From JBCCEJ01 sp039030335 (GTDB taxonomy: Bacteria > Pseudomonadota > Gammaproteobacteria > HK1), in contig JBCCEJ010000021.1 of assembly GCA_039030335.1 (NCBI GenBank), forward strand, positions 8,749 through 72,748: DNA of 64,000 bases, given 5' to 3'. The position numbers and the translations under genes were made by a program. The notes beneath the pieces were generated by a model. That model was not told the DNA's origin, ran no database searches, and saw nothing but the letters and a program-made list of their open reading frames with translations. Shown one piece after another: positions 24,690 through 34,590 of this stretch; within the stretch, counting starts at the first letter, position 1, and every line of letters begins with the position of its first letter.

Positions 24690-26141
24690 GTGGTCAGTAT
24701 TCCTGTCTGGGCATTTGTGGCGCTTTGCGTGTTCGCCGCCTGGGCCGCGCTCGATCGGGTCTTCCTGCCAGGCTTGCGCTGGCTCCTTCGACGCCGTGTC
24801 AATCGCATTATCGAAGAGCTCAATGCCTCGCTTGCGCTTCGCCTCGAACCGATGCGGCTGACTGGCCGGCAAGTGTTGATCGACCGGCTGCTATACGATG
24901 AGGAAGTGCAGACCGCGGCGCTCGCGCATGCGCGCGAACACGGCATGCGCCACGACGAGGTCATGGCCGAGGTCGGTACATACGCGCGCGAAATCGTGCC
25001 GGGCTTCAACGCGTACGCGTATTTCCGCATTGGTTATCTGCTGGTCCGGTCGGTGGCGCGCGCGCTGTATCGGGTACGTCTGGGGGCGGCACGCGACGGC
25101 GATCTGCGCGCGATTCCGGATGGCGCCTGCGTGGTGTTCGTCATGAACCACCGCAGCAACATGGATTACCTGCTCGTCGCGTACCTCGCGGCCACGCGTT
25201 CCGCTTTGAGTTTCGCCGTGGGTGAGTGGGCGCGCGTCTGGCCCTTGCAGACATTGCTGCGCGCGCTCGGGGCCTATTTCATTCGCCGCGGGTCGGGGAA
25301 CGACCTGTATCGCAAGGTATTGGCACGCTACGTCAGCATGGCGACTGCAGCCGGGCTTACGCAGGCCATGTACCCGGAAGGCGGGCTATCCAAGACGGGC
25401 GCTTTGCAGTCGGCGCGGCTCGGTCTGCTGGCCTACATGGTGCGTGGATTCAAAGTCCGGACTGCCGAATTGGCTGCCGCTCAGGAGCGGGCTCAACCGT
25501 TTGATGTGGTGTTCATCCCCGTGGGCATCAATTACGACCGCGTGCTCGAAGACCGCACCCTGCTGGCCCTGCGTGACCGGACCGAGCGGGCGCCGCCCCC
25601 CGTTGCAGGTCTCCTTGGGCTGATGCGCTTTCTCGGCAATCAGATGTGGTTGGCCGTGACGGGCAGATGGTATCGCTTCGGCTACGCCGGAGTCGGGTTC
25701 GGCCAGCCGGTATCGCTCTCGCGTTACAGCGCCGAACAAGGAGTCGACTGGCATGATGAAGCCCGGTTTCGGGAGCAGGTCGAGAGTCTAGGCAATCACC
25801 TGCTCGATGCCGTCGGCAACGTGGTGCCGGTCTTGCCGGTGGCATTGACGGCCAAAGTGATGCTGGACGCTGAGCGGCCTCTGGACGTCCTGGAAGTGAA
25901 AAACCGGATCGTTGCATTGATCGAGCACCTGGAGGCCGGCGGGGTGCACGTTCACGTGCCGCGCGCCGACCGCGATTATGCGGTCAATGTCGGTATTCGT
26001 ATGCTCGAGCTGCGCCGCATGATCGCGAACGTCGGCGGGCTGCTGGAAGCTGTTCCGGCCGAAGCGGACCTGCTGGGGTACTACGCCGCTTCGATCGATC
26101 ACTATTTTGCCGGCCAGAGCGCCGGCGGAGCGGATGAGTGA
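24690..26141 (+). CDS. PlsB-type glycerol-3-phosphate acyltransferase
   Basis: 483 residues from a GTG start. One membrane segment lies at the N-terminus. The acyltransferase signature is VMNHRSNMDYLL (the H-x4-D motif), followed by GAYFIRRGSGND and MYPEGGLSKTG, which binds the phosphate of the acceptor. These motifs fit the PlsB/DHAPAT group more than the smaller PlsC. It would start membrane phospholipid synthesis by acylating glycerol-3-phosphate, or act in a related lipid. It is 225 bases upstream of a small MscS channel. Confidence 0.8.
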   Translation: MVSIPVWAFVALCVFAAWAALDRVFLPGLRWLLRRRVNRIIEELNASLALRLEPMRLTGRQVLIDRLLYDEEVQTAALAHAREHGMRHDEVMAEVGTYAREIVPGFNAYAYFRIGYLLVRSVARALYRVRLGAARDGDLRAIPDGACVVFVMNHRSNMDYLLVAYLAATRSALSFAVGEWARVWPLQTLLRALGAYFIRRGSGNDLYRKVLARYVSMATAAGLTQAMYPEGGLSKTGALQSARLGLLAYMVRGFKVRTAELAAAQERAQPFDVVFIPVGINYDRVLEDRTLLALRDRTERAPPPVAGLLGLMRFLGNQMWLAVTGRWYRFGYAGVGFGQPVSLSRYSAEQGVDWHDEARFREQVESLGNHLLDAVGNVVPVLPVALTAKVMLDAERPLDVLEVKNRIVALIEHLEAGGVHVHVPRADRDYAVNVGIRMLELRRMIANVGGLLEAVPAEADLLGYYAASIDHYFAGQSAGGADE

Positions 26142-26366
26142 GCCTGCCTGGCCCGATGCCGTGAATGGGCATTGGCGGATCTCCGGAGAGCACAAGCGTG
26201 GCGTTGGATATCACAGTTACCGACGGCGCCCGACCAGCGGCCGTAGTAACCTCATTCCAGACTCGCACATCGCCTCGGCAGACCAACTCGGGTTCGCTCG
26301 TGGTGTGCCGTGTCGATGGGGCTGCCAAGCCATCAGCCGCGCCAAATTTCTACTGAGGGGGATGTC

Positions 26367-27209
26367 ATGAACGAAACACCAACGCTGTCGGCACAGGCTG
26401 GCGGTCATATGGATGCTGTCGCCGGAATGGCGATGCAGTACGGGCCGAATCTGCTGCTCGCTGTCGTTGTTCTCGTCGTTGGTCTTTGGATCATCAACCG
26501 GGTTTGCGCGCTGCTAAGGCGCTCGCTCGAGAAAGCCCAGACGGATGCGACACTCGCGGGCTTCATCTCGAGCCTCAGCAATATTCTGCTGAAAGCGCTG
26601 CTTCTGATAAGCGTCGCATCGATGGTGGGCATTGAGACCACCTCGTTCATTGCGGTGCTGGGTGCGGCTGGTCTGGCCGTGGGTCTGGCCTTACAGGGCA
26701 GCCTTGCTAATTTCGCGGGCGGTGCCCTGGTGCTCATGTTTCGCCCGTACAAGGTAGGGGACTTCATCGAAGCCCAGGGCGTGTCCGGAGTCGTCGCTGA
26801 AATTCAGATTTTCAACACGATCCTTCGCACCGGCGACAACAAACGCGTCATCGTACCGAACGGTCCATTGTCGAACGGCATCATTACGAACTTCTCGACT
26901 GAACAGACGCGCCGCGTCGACTTCGTCTTTGGTATCGGTTACGACGATGACATCGCCAAGGCCAAAGCCGTGTTGTTGCGCATCGTGGATGAAGACGATC
27001 GGATTCTCGGAGATCCCGCACCGGTTGTGGTGGTGAGCGAACTCGCCGACAGCTCGGTTAATTTCACGGTTCGCGCCTGGGTCAATGCAGCCGACTATTG
27101 GGGGGTGTTCTTCGATACGACCGAGAAAGTCAAACTCGTGTTCGACCAAGAGGGTCTGTCCATCCCCTATCCGCAACAGGACGTGCATATGCACCACGCT
27201 GGTAAATAA
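26367..27209 (+). CDS. mscS: Small-conductance mechanosensitive channel (MscS family)
   Basis: 280 residues from the ATG at 26367 (GAGGGGGATGTC upstream). Three membrane helices occupy about residues 20-135. The third is the pore helix with GAAGLAVGLALQGSLANFAGGALVLMFRP, the MscS hallmark. The cytoplasmic domain has RVDFVFGIGYDDDI and ends IPYPQQDVHMH, as in MscS. It releases solutes under hypo-osmotic shock. It converges with the PEP-CTERM gene. Confidence 0.93.
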   Translation: MNETPTLSAQAGGHMDAVAGMAMQYGPNLLLAVVVLVVGLWIINRVCALLRRSLEKAQTDATLAGFISSLSNILLKALLLISVASMVGIETTSFIAVLGAAGLAVGLALQGSLANFAGGALVLMFRPYKVGDFIEAQGVSGVVAEIQIFNTILRTGDNKRVIVPNGPLSNGIITNFSTEQTRRVDFVFGIGYDDDIAKAKAVLLRIVDEDDRILGDPAPVVVVSELADSSVNFTVRAWVNAADYWGVFFDTTEKVKLVFDQEGLSIPYPQQDVHMHHAGK

Positions 27210-27232
27210 CTTCGGCGCGGCGGACGCGCTGT

Positions 27233-27270
27233 CGGACGCCAGCGCCAGTGTGCGGCTGCGCTGGCGTCCG
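27233..27270. terminator. Long hairpin between convergent MscS and PEP-CTERM genes
   Basis: A 13-base perfect stem pairs 27233-27245 with 27258-27270, with a 12-base loop. It begins 24 bases after the MscS stop and precedes the end of the oppositely oriented PEP-CTERM gene, so it can serve both directions. No clear T-run follows, so it is a hairpin terminator candidate, not a proven one. Confidence 0.6.
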
Positions 27271-27338
27271 TTGCTGCTTCCGGGCCGGAGGAGACAGAGA
27301 TTCGGTATTCCTTCTGCAGCGCCTGTCAGGGGACATCT

Positions 27339-28121
27339 TCAGCCGCGGAGTTTGCGGCGCCGCGAGGCGGCAGCCAGCAACAGACCGCTGAGCGCGAGCG
27401 CGGCGTTCGCCGGTTCCGGGACTGCCGTCGTTGTTGAAGCGGCGACGTTCGGGCCGCTGAAGCGCAGGTTGTCGAAGTAGAGCTGGTTGTTGGCACCGGA
27501 GCCGAAACCGGTATTGGCGAGCGCGCCGTTGAAGCCGATGTCATTGAAGGCGAACACAATCTGAAAGGCGTCCGCCGCCGCATTGAAGTTCGCGCCGAGC
27601 GGCGCCGCGTCGAGAAAGCCCCCGACGTTCGTGAAGGTCGCATCCAGCAGCGGATTGAATTCGACGTAGCCGGTGCGCGTCCACGGTTCGTTGACGTCAT
27701 TACTGGCGACCAGCGACTCGATGCGGAATTCGGCGCGCCGGCCGGCGTTCTCGGCGTTGGTTCGGATGTCGGCCGTCAGTTCGAGCTGGCTCAGGTCCAG
27801 CGTCGGCAGCGGACCGAGGAACAACAGCAGCTGGCCGGCGTGCCACGGGTCGTTCGAGTTGACGTCGATGAGCCCGAAGTTGTTCGAACCGTCATTCGCC
27901 GACCCGTTGTAGATCGAGCCGCCGCCGACGTTGCCGAAGGTCAGCCAGAGATCGGAGCCGGGTGCGTTCGGTACGGCCCCGTCCCCGGTGGTTGCGATAT
28001 CTTCGAAATCGGCGCTTCGAATCACCCCGGCATGCGCCGCACTGGTCAGGCATCCGAGCAATACGACGGCGGCAACGTGTGCGATGGCGCGGCGCATGGT
28101 GTTGGATTTCTGACGGTGCAT
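27339..28121 (-). CDS. PEP-CTERM sorting-domain protein (exported)
   Basis: 260 residues from an ATG at 28121; other starts are 28148 and 28097. A signal peptide (RAIAHVAAVVLLGCLTSAAHA) opens the protein. The body is Gly/Asn-rich with FEDIATTGDG and NNFGLIDVN and shows no catalytic motif. It ends with the sorting signal VPEP, a hydrophobic stretch and an Arg-rich tail (AALALSGLLLAAASRRRK). PEP-CTERM proteins are processed by exosortase and occur in organisms that make exopolysaccharide. No exosortase is in the window. Confidence 0.85.
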   Translation of the reverse strand: MHRQKSNTMRRAIAHVAAVVLLGCLTSAAHAGVIRSADFEDIATTGDGAVPNAPGSDLWLTFGNVGGGSIYNGSANDGSNNFGLIDVNSNDPWHAGQLLLFLGPLPTLDLSQLELTADIRTNAENAGRRAEFRIESLVASNDVNEPWTRTGYVEFNPLLDATFTNVGGFLDAAPLGANFNAAADAFQIVFAFNDIGFNGALANTGFGSGANNQLYFDNLRFSGPNVAASTTTAVPEPANAALALSGLLLAAASRRRKLRG

Positions 28122-28432
28122 TTCAGGAGACCTGCCAAAGTTGAGCATGGGACGTAGTCTAATAAGATAAAAATGTAAAAAAAAGAAAAATCGACGGGGG
28201 AGTTGCGAAAATGTGATGAGCTCGACGATCTGCGCTGCGAAATGCGCGTCAGAGACCAGAGCGGGGCGGCGGGGGGCCGGATCAACGATGGAAAATGCGC
28301 GGACGATGCGCTGAGACGGAGCGGTTGGCGGGTCGGGTCATCGGCCGCCGATGGCAGTGCCAGCCCGAGGGGAGGCGCGCCCGGGCGCGCTGCGAGCAGC
28401 GCCCGGGCGACGTTGCCGCCGGCGGCTGAAGG
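28122..28432. other. Intergenic region: AT-rich promoter zone and a long GC hairpin
   Basis: About 310 bases between two minus-strand genes. Bases 28157-28193 are strikingly AT-rich, including runs of A, and probably hold the PEP-CTERM promoter. On the other side, 28379-28408 can form a hairpin that may end the ThDP-lyase transcript. No coding frame here resembles a protein. Confidence 0.5.
28379..28408 (-). terminator. GC-rich hairpin downstream of the oxalyl-CoA decarboxylase-like gene
   Basis: GCCCGGGCGCGCTGC (28379-28393) pairs with GCAGCGCCCGGGC (28396-28408), with a two-base bulge. It lies about 25 bases after the stop of the minus-strand lyase gene. No T-run is visible, so function is uncertain. 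Confidence 0.45.
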
Positions 28433-30088
28433 TCAGGTGGTCAGCCAGCCGAACTTCTGCGGCTTGCGGCCCGCTTCCGGGTGAATGCGGACGTTGACGA
28501 GAGCAGGCCCGTCGAATGCGAGTGCCTCGTCGAGCGTTGCACGTAAGCTGGCGGGGTCCTCCACGAAGGCACCAAATCCACCAAACGCGGCCATCATGAG
28601 GTCGTAACGCGCGCCCGGCGTCAGCATACGCGGAGGGAGCGGGGCGCCTTCGGGGAGGTCGGTCACACCGCTGCCGATGCCGCCGTTGTTCAGGACGACG
28701 ATCTTGACCGGCAGCCGGTAGCGGCACATCGTCTCGACCTCCATGCCCGAGAACCCGAACCCGGAGTCGCCTTCCACTGCCACCACCGGCCGGTCCGGGT
28801 GCACCGCGGCCGCCGCGACGGCGAAACCCATGCCGATTCCCATCGTCCCGTAGGTACCGGCATCGAGCCGGGACCGCGGCAGTTTGTTGTTCATCTGGGT
28901 GCGCCCGATATCCATCGTGTTGGCCCCTTCACCGATGATGACGGCATCGTCGGGCAGCCACTCCTTGATGTCGCGGAACGCGCGGTAGTAGTTCATCGGG
29001 GCTGCATCGTCCGCCGCCATCGGCGCGATGGTCTCGGCGTTCTTACCCGCGCTCTCGGCTATGCTGCTGCGCCACGGCGTATCCGCCGGGTAGAACCACT
29101 GCCGGTTACCGAGTGACTGGTTGAGCTGGCCGACCACCGCTTTGCCGTCACCAACCAGGGCGACCTCGGCGGGCACGTTCGTGCCTATGGTCTCGGCGGC
29201 GGCGTCGAGCTGGATGACGCGGACGTTTTCCGAGAACCGGGGTTTTTGTCCGAAATGCATGATCCAGTTGAGTCGCGCGCCCATCAGAAAGATGACGTCC
29301 GCTTCGCGAAGTGCGTGACTGCGCGCAGCGCCAACGGATAGCGCATGGTCATCGCTGACGACACCTTTGCCCATCGGTGAGGCCAGGAACGGCAGTTGCG
29401 TGCGCTCGATGAAATGACGTACTTCGTCCTCGGCCCGAGACCAGGCCATGCCTTTGCCGACGATGGCGAGCGGGCGTTCAGCCGATTCGAGCGCGTCCAG
29501 CGCGGCCTCGATATCATCTTGCTGCGCGGCCGGCCGCGGCGGCGGTGGCACGGTCGCAACTTCGGCGATGTCCGCCTCATCTATCTCACCGCGAATCAGA
29601 TCGTCTGGAAAGTCCAGATAGACCGCGCCCGGTCGTCCGTAGATGCTCGTACGTACCGCCTGTTCCACGTAGTAGGGAATCCGCTGCACGTGTTCGATAG
29701 CGTGTGCGTACTTGCAAAACGGCGTCGCGACATGGACCTGCCGTTCCTCCTGGAATGATCCCATGCCGTTCTGGTAGGTCGGCGGAGCGCCACCGATCAG
29801 GATCATCGGCCAGCAGTTCTGCTGGGCATTGGCAAGCCCGGCGAGCGCGTGTACGACGCCGGGTCCGCACACGGTCAGACAGGCGCCCGGCCGGCCGGTC
29901 AGGTACCCCGCCGCCTGTGCTGCATATGAGGCGGCCTGCTCGTTGCGCATGCCGATGTAGGTAATGCCGGCCGCCTGGGCCGCTGCGGCGACCGGTTGTA
30001 CCGGGAAACCCACGACGCCGAACATGAATTCGACGCCCTGTTGCTTGAGGTTGCGGGCCAGCAAAGTTGCACCATCGATTGTCGCCAC
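28433..30088 (-). CDS. ThDP-dependent oxalyl-CoA decarboxylase / 2-hydroxyacyl-CoA lyase-like protein
   Basis: 551 residues from the GTG at 30088, chosen because CAGGAG lies seven bases upstream; the longer frame to 30331 adds a non-homologous leader. MRNEQAASYAAQ carries the catalytic Glu, and GDSGFGFSGMEVETMCRYRLP with NNGGI is the ThDP-binding motif, much like oxalyl-CoA decarboxylase. The loop after NNGGI (GSGVTDLPEGAP) differs from the true Oxc at 59928-61658, so the substrate may be another 2-oxo or 2-hydroxyacyl-CoA. It is divergent from a CoA-transferase that could supply its CoA ester. Confidence 0.83.
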   Translation of the reverse strand: MATIDGATLLARNLKQQGVEFMFGVVGFPVQPVAAAAQAAGITYIGMRNEQAASYAAQAAGYLTGRPGACLTVCGPGVVHALAGLANAQQNCWPMILIGGAPPTYQNGMGSFQEERQVHVATPFCKYAHAIEHVQRIPYYVEQAVRTSIYGRPGAVYLDFPDDLIRGEIDEADIAEVATVPPPPRPAAQQDDIEAALDALESAERPLAIVGKGMAWSRAEDEVRHFIERTQLPFLASPMGKGVVSDDHALSVGAARSHALREADVIFLMGARLNWIMHFGQKPRFSENVRVIQLDAAAETIGTNVPAEVALVGDGKAVVGQLNQSLGNRQWFYPADTPWRSSIAESAGKNAETIAPMAADDAAPMNYYRAFRDIKEWLPDDAVIIGEGANTMDIGRTQMNNKLPRSRLDAGTYGTMGIGMGFAVAAAAVHPDRPVVAVEGDSGFGFSGMEVETMCRYRLPVKIVVLNNGGIGSGVTDLPEGAPLPPRMLTPGARYDLMMAAFGGFGAFVEDPASLRATLDEALAFDGPALVNVRIHPEAGRKPQKFGWLTT

Positions 30089-30309
30089 CGTTTCGCTCCT
30101 GCGGGGTCTGGTAAGAAGGACTTCCAATATCAAGCTACCGCCATGCGCACGCCGGGGCAAAACTGAAGCGCTACCGCGCGCAAACCATCTAGGCATGACC
30201 GGGGCTGGCGTATTCCTGTCATAGTTGAGCGCGTCGTTGCCCCGTTGCGCCTGGCCGGCGTGCCGCTGTGAATGGGCAACGTGTTCGCCTGACAGGAGGA
30301 AAACGCAGC

Positions 30310-31530
30310 ATGCTGGAGGATGCACTGGCACCGGCGCTCGCCGGAATCCGGGTTCTTGATCTCACTCAGTTCGAGGCAGGGCCATCCTGCACCGAGGCGC
30401 TGGCATGGTTTGGCGCGGACGTGGTCAAGGTCGAGGAGCCAACTCGCGGCGAGCCGGGACGGCGCGCGGCCTCAAACCGGCCTGACGCCGACGCGCACTA
30501 CTTCATCTACTACAACCTCAACAAGCGCAGCGTCACCTGCAACTTGAAGGCGCCCGATGGTAAAGCGCTCCTGGAGCGCATGATCGGGCAGGCCGACGTG
30601 GTGATCGAGAACATGGCACCCGGGACTTTCGCGCGCCTTGGCTTTGACTTCGCGCGGATACAGGAACTGAATCCGCGCGCGATCTTCGCGCAGATCAAGG
30701 GCTTCGCGGCTGACAGTCCACACGCCGACTACCTGGCCTTTGACATGATCGCGCAAGCCACCGGCGGCACGATGGGTATCAACGGTGAGCCCGGCGCTCC
30801 GCCGGTACGCCCCGGCCCGACGATCGGTGATACGGGCACCGGCATGCTGTGCGCGATGGGCATACTCGCCGCACTGTTCCAGCGCGTCACCACCGGACGG
30901 GGGCAGCACATCCAGATCGCGATGCGCGACGCCATGCTCAATTATTGCCGCACCTGGATGAGCCGGCAGGCCGCCACCGACGAGGTCATGCCGCGGACGG
31001 GCAACGCCGTTACGGGAACCGCGCCGGGTGGTTTGTATCCGTGCGCGCCGGGCGGGCCAGACGACTACTGCTACATCTTCACCGCACGCGGCAATGAGGA
31101 GCACTGGCGCCGCCTCGTCGAGGTCATTGGCCGCAACGACCTGCTCGACGACCCGCGCATGGCTGACAGCAACTCACGTGCGGAACATCGTGACGCGGTA
31201 GACGCGGCCATCTCGGCGTACACACGAACCCACACCAAAGAGGAAGTCATGGCAGCGATAGCGGGCGCTCGGGTGCCGTGCGGTGCCGTGATGAACACTC
31301 ACGAGTTGCTTCGTGACGACGATCTGATCGCGCGCGGCATGGTCCAGCGCATCGATCATCCGGTGCGCGGCGACGTCATGGTGTCGGGCTGGCCGCTCAA
31401 CATGTCGGACAGCCATGTCGCGTTGCGCTCGGCGCCGCTGCACGGCGCTGACAACGAGGCGGTCTACCACGAGTGGCTTGGGGTGAGTGCCGAGGAAGTT
31501 GCGAATATGCGGACTCAGTCGACCATCTGA
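30310..31530 (+). CDS. CaiB/BaiF class III CoA-transferase (formyl-CoA transferase-like)
   Basis: 406 residues from the ATG at 30310 with AGGAGG upstream. It follows the class III pattern: GIRVLDLTQFEAGPSCTEALAWFGADVVKVE at the N-terminus, LNKRSVTCNLK, and GPTIGDTGTGM with the Asp that forms the acyl-enzyme intermediate. VPCGAVMNTHEL and a C-terminal PAPxxLHGADN-type end follow. It moves CoA from a donor such as formyl-CoA or succinyl-CoA to an acid. It starts a plus-strand run with another transferase and a lyase. Confidence 0.9.
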   Translation: MLEDALAPALAGIRVLDLTQFEAGPSCTEALAWFGADVVKVEEPTRGEPGRRAASNRPDADAHYFIYYNLNKRSVTCNLKAPDGKALLERMIGQADVVIENMAPGTFARLGFDFARIQELNPRAIFAQIKGFAADSPHADYLAFDMIAQATGGTMGINGEPGAPPVRPGPTIGDTGTGMLCAMGILAALFQRVTTGRGQHIQIAMRDAMLNYCRTWMSRQAATDEVMPRTGNAVTGTAPGGLYPCAPGGPDDYCYIFTARGNEEHWRRLVEVIGRNDLLDDPRMADSNSRAEHRDAVDAAISAYTRTHTKEEVMAAIAGARVPCGAVMNTHELLRDDDLIARGMVQRIDHPVRGDVMVSGWPLNMSDSHVALRSAPLHGADNEAVYHEWLGVSAEEVANMRTQSTI

Positions 31531-31616
31531 TCCGATCCTGGTGACCGTTCGGTTGCCAGCTGCCAAAGGCATGGGAAGCACGGGGTCGCGCACCGACTGC
31601 GAGAGCACACGAGACG

Positions 31617-32798
31617 ATGAGCAAGGCGCTTGAGGGTATCCGGGTCCTCGACATGACCCACAACCAGGCAGGCCCGGCGTGCGGCCAGATGCTGGCGTGG
31701 CTGGGTGCTGAAGTGATCAAGCTGGAGACACCGGGCAGTGGCGACGTCGCTCGTGCTCAGAATGCCGATGAGCTGTTCTTCTGCATGTTCAACATGAACA
31801 AGCGGAGTCTTACTCTCAACCTCAAGGCTGAGCAGGGTAAGGCTCTGTTCCGGCAACTCATCGGTGCAGTGGACGTGTTCCTGGAGAACTTCTCCCCGGG
31901 GGCTCTGGCGCGCATGGGGTTTGACTACGAGACGCTGAACAGCATCAATCCCCGGCTCGTCTACGCCACTATCAAAGGCTTTGGTACCTACGGCCCGCAC
32001 AGCCACTTCAAGGCCTTTGAGCCGGTCGCGCAGGCAATGGGCGGTGCCATGAACGTCAGTGGCGAAGCCGATGGCCCACCGATGTTCGGTTGGGCGTCGA
32101 TCGGTGATTCCGGTACCGGCATGCACGCCGTGATCGGTATTCTCGCCGCCTTGCATCAACGTACCGCAACCGGGCAGGGCCAGCAGGTTGAAGTGGCGAT
32201 GCAGGAGGCGGTTGCAAACCTGATGCGGATCAGTCTGCGTGACTACCAAAGGGCTGGCGCGCCGCTCGAACGTACTGGCAATCAGCTCGGCAAGACCGTG
32301 CCCGGTACGGCCTACCGGTGCGGGCCCGGCGGACCGGACGACTACGTCTACATGTTCATCCAGCAGCAGATGTGGCCTGCGTTCGCACGCGCGATCGAAC
32401 AGGACGCATGGATCGAAGATGAGCGTTTCGCGACGCCCTCGGCGCGTTGGGCGAATCGCGACGTGCTGAGCCCGCTGATCGAGGAATGGACGCTCGCGCG
32501 GAGCAAGGCGGAAGTCATGCAGATACTCGCCGACGCGGGAGTGCCGTGCGGTGCGTGTCAGACGATGGCTGAACTGGTGCAGGACCCGCATCTGCAAGCC
32601 CGTGGCATGGTGCACGAGGTGCACTATCCGGGTTACGGAGATTTCACGACGCTCGGATGCCCGGTGCACTTGTCGGAGTCGCCCGTAGAACTCGAGTCGC
32701 CGCCGGAACTCGGTGCTCACAGCGCGGAGATACTGAACGAACTCTGCGGCATTGATGCCGAAGCGTTCGATGCGTTGAAGCGCGATGGCATCGTGTGA
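31617..32798 (+). CDS. CaiB/BaiF class III CoA-transferase
   Basis: 393 residues. It starts GIRVLDMTHNQAGPACGQMLAWLGAEVIKLE, has MNKRSLTLNLK, and the active Asp in WASIGDSGTGMH. VPCGACQTMAEL follows near the C-terminus. It differs from the neighbouring Frc-like proteins enough to suggest another acceptor acid. It is 86 bases downstream of the first transferase and upstream of the acetolactate-synthase-like lyase, likely one operon. Confidence 0.9.
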   Translation: MSKALEGIRVLDMTHNQAGPACGQMLAWLGAEVIKLETPGSGDVARAQNADELFFCMFNMNKRSLTLNLKAEQGKALFRQLIGAVDVFLENFSPGALARMGFDYETLNSINPRLVYATIKGFGTYGPHSHFKAFEPVAQAMGGAMNVSGEADGPPMFGWASIGDSGTGMHAVIGILAALHQRTATGQGQQVEVAMQEAVANLMRISLRDYQRAGAPLERTGNQLGKTVPGTAYRCGPGGPDDYVYMFIQQQMWPAFARAIEQDAWIEDERFATPSARWANRDVLSPLIEEWTLARSKAEVMQILADAGVPCGACQTMAELVQDPHLQARGMVHEVHYPGYGDFTTLGCPVHLSESPVELESPPELGAHSAEILNELCGIDAEAFDALKRDGIV

Positions 32799-32915
32799 AC
32801 CCGGGCTCCGCGGGTGCGGGACAGCAGCCGCACCCGTCGCTGCGGCAAGCCCGTGTACGGGTACGACAACGACCCTCTCAATACCAACTCAAAACCGTCA
32901 ACCAGGAGAGACCGC

Positions 32916-34559
32916 ATGAATGGTTCAGAGATCTTAGGCCGCGCATTGCAACGGCAAGGCGCCGATACATTCTTCTACATCATGGGTGGGCCCATGATGG
33001 CGGCTGAACTGGCGACTATGAGTGAGGGGCTGCGCGGTATCGATGTGCGCCACGAGCAGGCCGCGGCGATGATGGCGCACGCATACGCGCGCCTGCGCAA
33101 CCGGCCGGGCATCTGTATGGCAGCATCCGGCCCGGCTACCACGAACCTGTTAACTGGCGTCGCGCACGCCTGGGCCGACGGCGTTCCGATCATCGCCTTT
33201 GGCGGCGCCTCTCCGGTCAGCAGCTGGGGCACGGGCGCTTTCCAGGAGATGGACCAGTTGACCTCGTTCCTGCCCTGCACGAAATGGGCCGCTCGCGCGC
33301 ACCATCCGGCGAAAGTTCCGGAGCTGGTCGCCAAAGCGTTCCAGCAGGCGATGTCCGGCAAGCCCGGTCCGGTGTATATCGATATGCCAGGAGATGTGCT
33401 CTACCACGACATTCCCGACTCGGAAATCGAATGGCCAGAACCCTGGGATGTCGAGAAGCGTTCGCGCCCCGCGGCCGATCCGAATACCGTGCAGGCGTTG
33501 GTGACGATGCTGAAAGCGGCGAGCCAGCCGGTCATTATTTCGGGAAGCGGCGTGCTCTGGTCGGAAGCCAGCGCAGAATTTCAAGCGTTCGTGGAACAGA
33601 CCGGGATACCGTTCTACACCACGCCGCAAAGCCGTGGCGCCATTCCCGAAGATCACGACTACTGCTACCTCACGGCGCGTTCCACCGCGTTTCGGGAAGC
33701 TGACCTCATCATTGTGCTCGGCACGCGCATGAATTATGTGATCGGTCATGCCGCACCGCCGCGCTTCAACGGCGACGCAAAGATCGTGCGCATCGACATC
33801 GACCCAACCGAACTCGATACCAGCCCACGCGCCTTGGACCTCGGTGTCGTCGGCGATGTCCGCACGGTATTGGGTCAATTGCTCGAAGCCACCCGCGGGA
33901 CCATCGCACCTGAGCAATACGTGGCCTGGCGCGAGCGCCTGCGCGGCCGCAACCAGACCAAAGCGGCCGAACAGGAGCAGATCATCAGCTCGGGCGATAC
34001 GCCAATTCATCCGCTGCGCCTTTGCAAAGAGATTCGCGATTTCATGAACCGAGATGACGTGCTGGTCGTCGATGGGCAGGAGATCCTGAACTACGGCCGG
34101 CAGTCGATCCCGACTTTCACGCCCGCGCACCGCATGAATTCTGGTGTCTTCGGCACGATGGGCGTCGGGCTGCCGTTCGGGGTGGGCGCCAAAGTCGCTA
34201 AACCAGATGCGCGGGTGATCGTGCTGCATGGCGATGGCTCATTCGGCATGAACGCGATGGAGATGGACACCTCCGTTCGCCACGACGCTCCGGTACTCAT
34301 CGTCATCAGTCTGAACGGCGGCTGGACCGGCGATCCGGATAAAGAGAAACCTGGACGGGATCTCGGCTACACCCGTTTCGACCAGATGGCCGAGGCCCTG
34401 GGTGCCGCTGGTGAACTGGTCGAAGACCCTGATGAAATTCGCCCGGCCCTGGAACGCGCTGCCGCGAAAGTCGCAGCCGGCCAGACGGCCCTTGTCAATG
34501 TCGTGACAGACTGGCGTGCTCGTGCCACGACCGCCGCTTTTACGCGTTATGTGACCTGA
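32916..34559 (+). CDS. ThDP-dependent enzyme, acetolactate synthase / 2-hydroxyacyl-CoA lyase family
   Basis: 547 residues from the ATG at 32916 with CAGGAGAG upstream. RHEQAAAMMAHAYAR holds the catalytic Glu, the middle domain has GSGVLWSEASAEF, and the ThDP motif is HGDGSFGMNAMEMD...LNGGW. The NGGWTGD segment is not that of true acetolactate synthase, and neighbours are CoA-transferases, so cleavage of a 2-hydroxyacyl-CoA (for example a branched one) is a better guess than branched amino-acid synthesis. This is an inference from context. Confidence 0.8.
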   Translation: MNGSEILGRALQRQGADTFFYIMGGPMMAAELATMSEGLRGIDVRHEQAAAMMAHAYARLRNRPGICMAASGPATTNLLTGVAHAWADGVPIIAFGGASPVSSWGTGAFQEMDQLTSFLPCTKWAARAHHPAKVPELVAKAFQQAMSGKPGPVYIDMPGDVLYHDIPDSEIEWPEPWDVEKRSRPAADPNTVQALVTMLKAASQPVIISGSGVLWSEASAEFQAFVEQTGIPFYTTPQSRGAIPEDHDYCYLTARSTAFREADLIIVLGTRMNYVIGHAAPPRFNGDAKIVRIDIDPTELDTSPRALDLGVVGDVRTVLGQLLEATRGTIAPEQYVAWRERLRGRNQTKAAEQEQIISSGDTPIHPLRLCKEIRDFMNRDDVLVVDGQEILNYGRQSIPTFTPAHRMNSGVFGTMGVGLPFGVGAKVAKPDARVIVLHGDGSFGMNAMEMDTSVRHDAPVLIVISLNGGWTGDPDKEKPGRDLGYTRFDQMAEALGAAGELVEDPDEIRPALERAAAKVAAGQTALVNVVTDWRARATTAAFTRYVT

Positions 34560-34590
34560 GCCGGAAAGCGGCGCGCTGCGGCTGGCATGG

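Noticed and set aside
30089..30331. N-terminal extension of the oxalyl-CoA decarboxylase-like protein
   Set aside because: The 81 extra residues show no homology and a strong CAGGAG site precedes the GTG at 30088.
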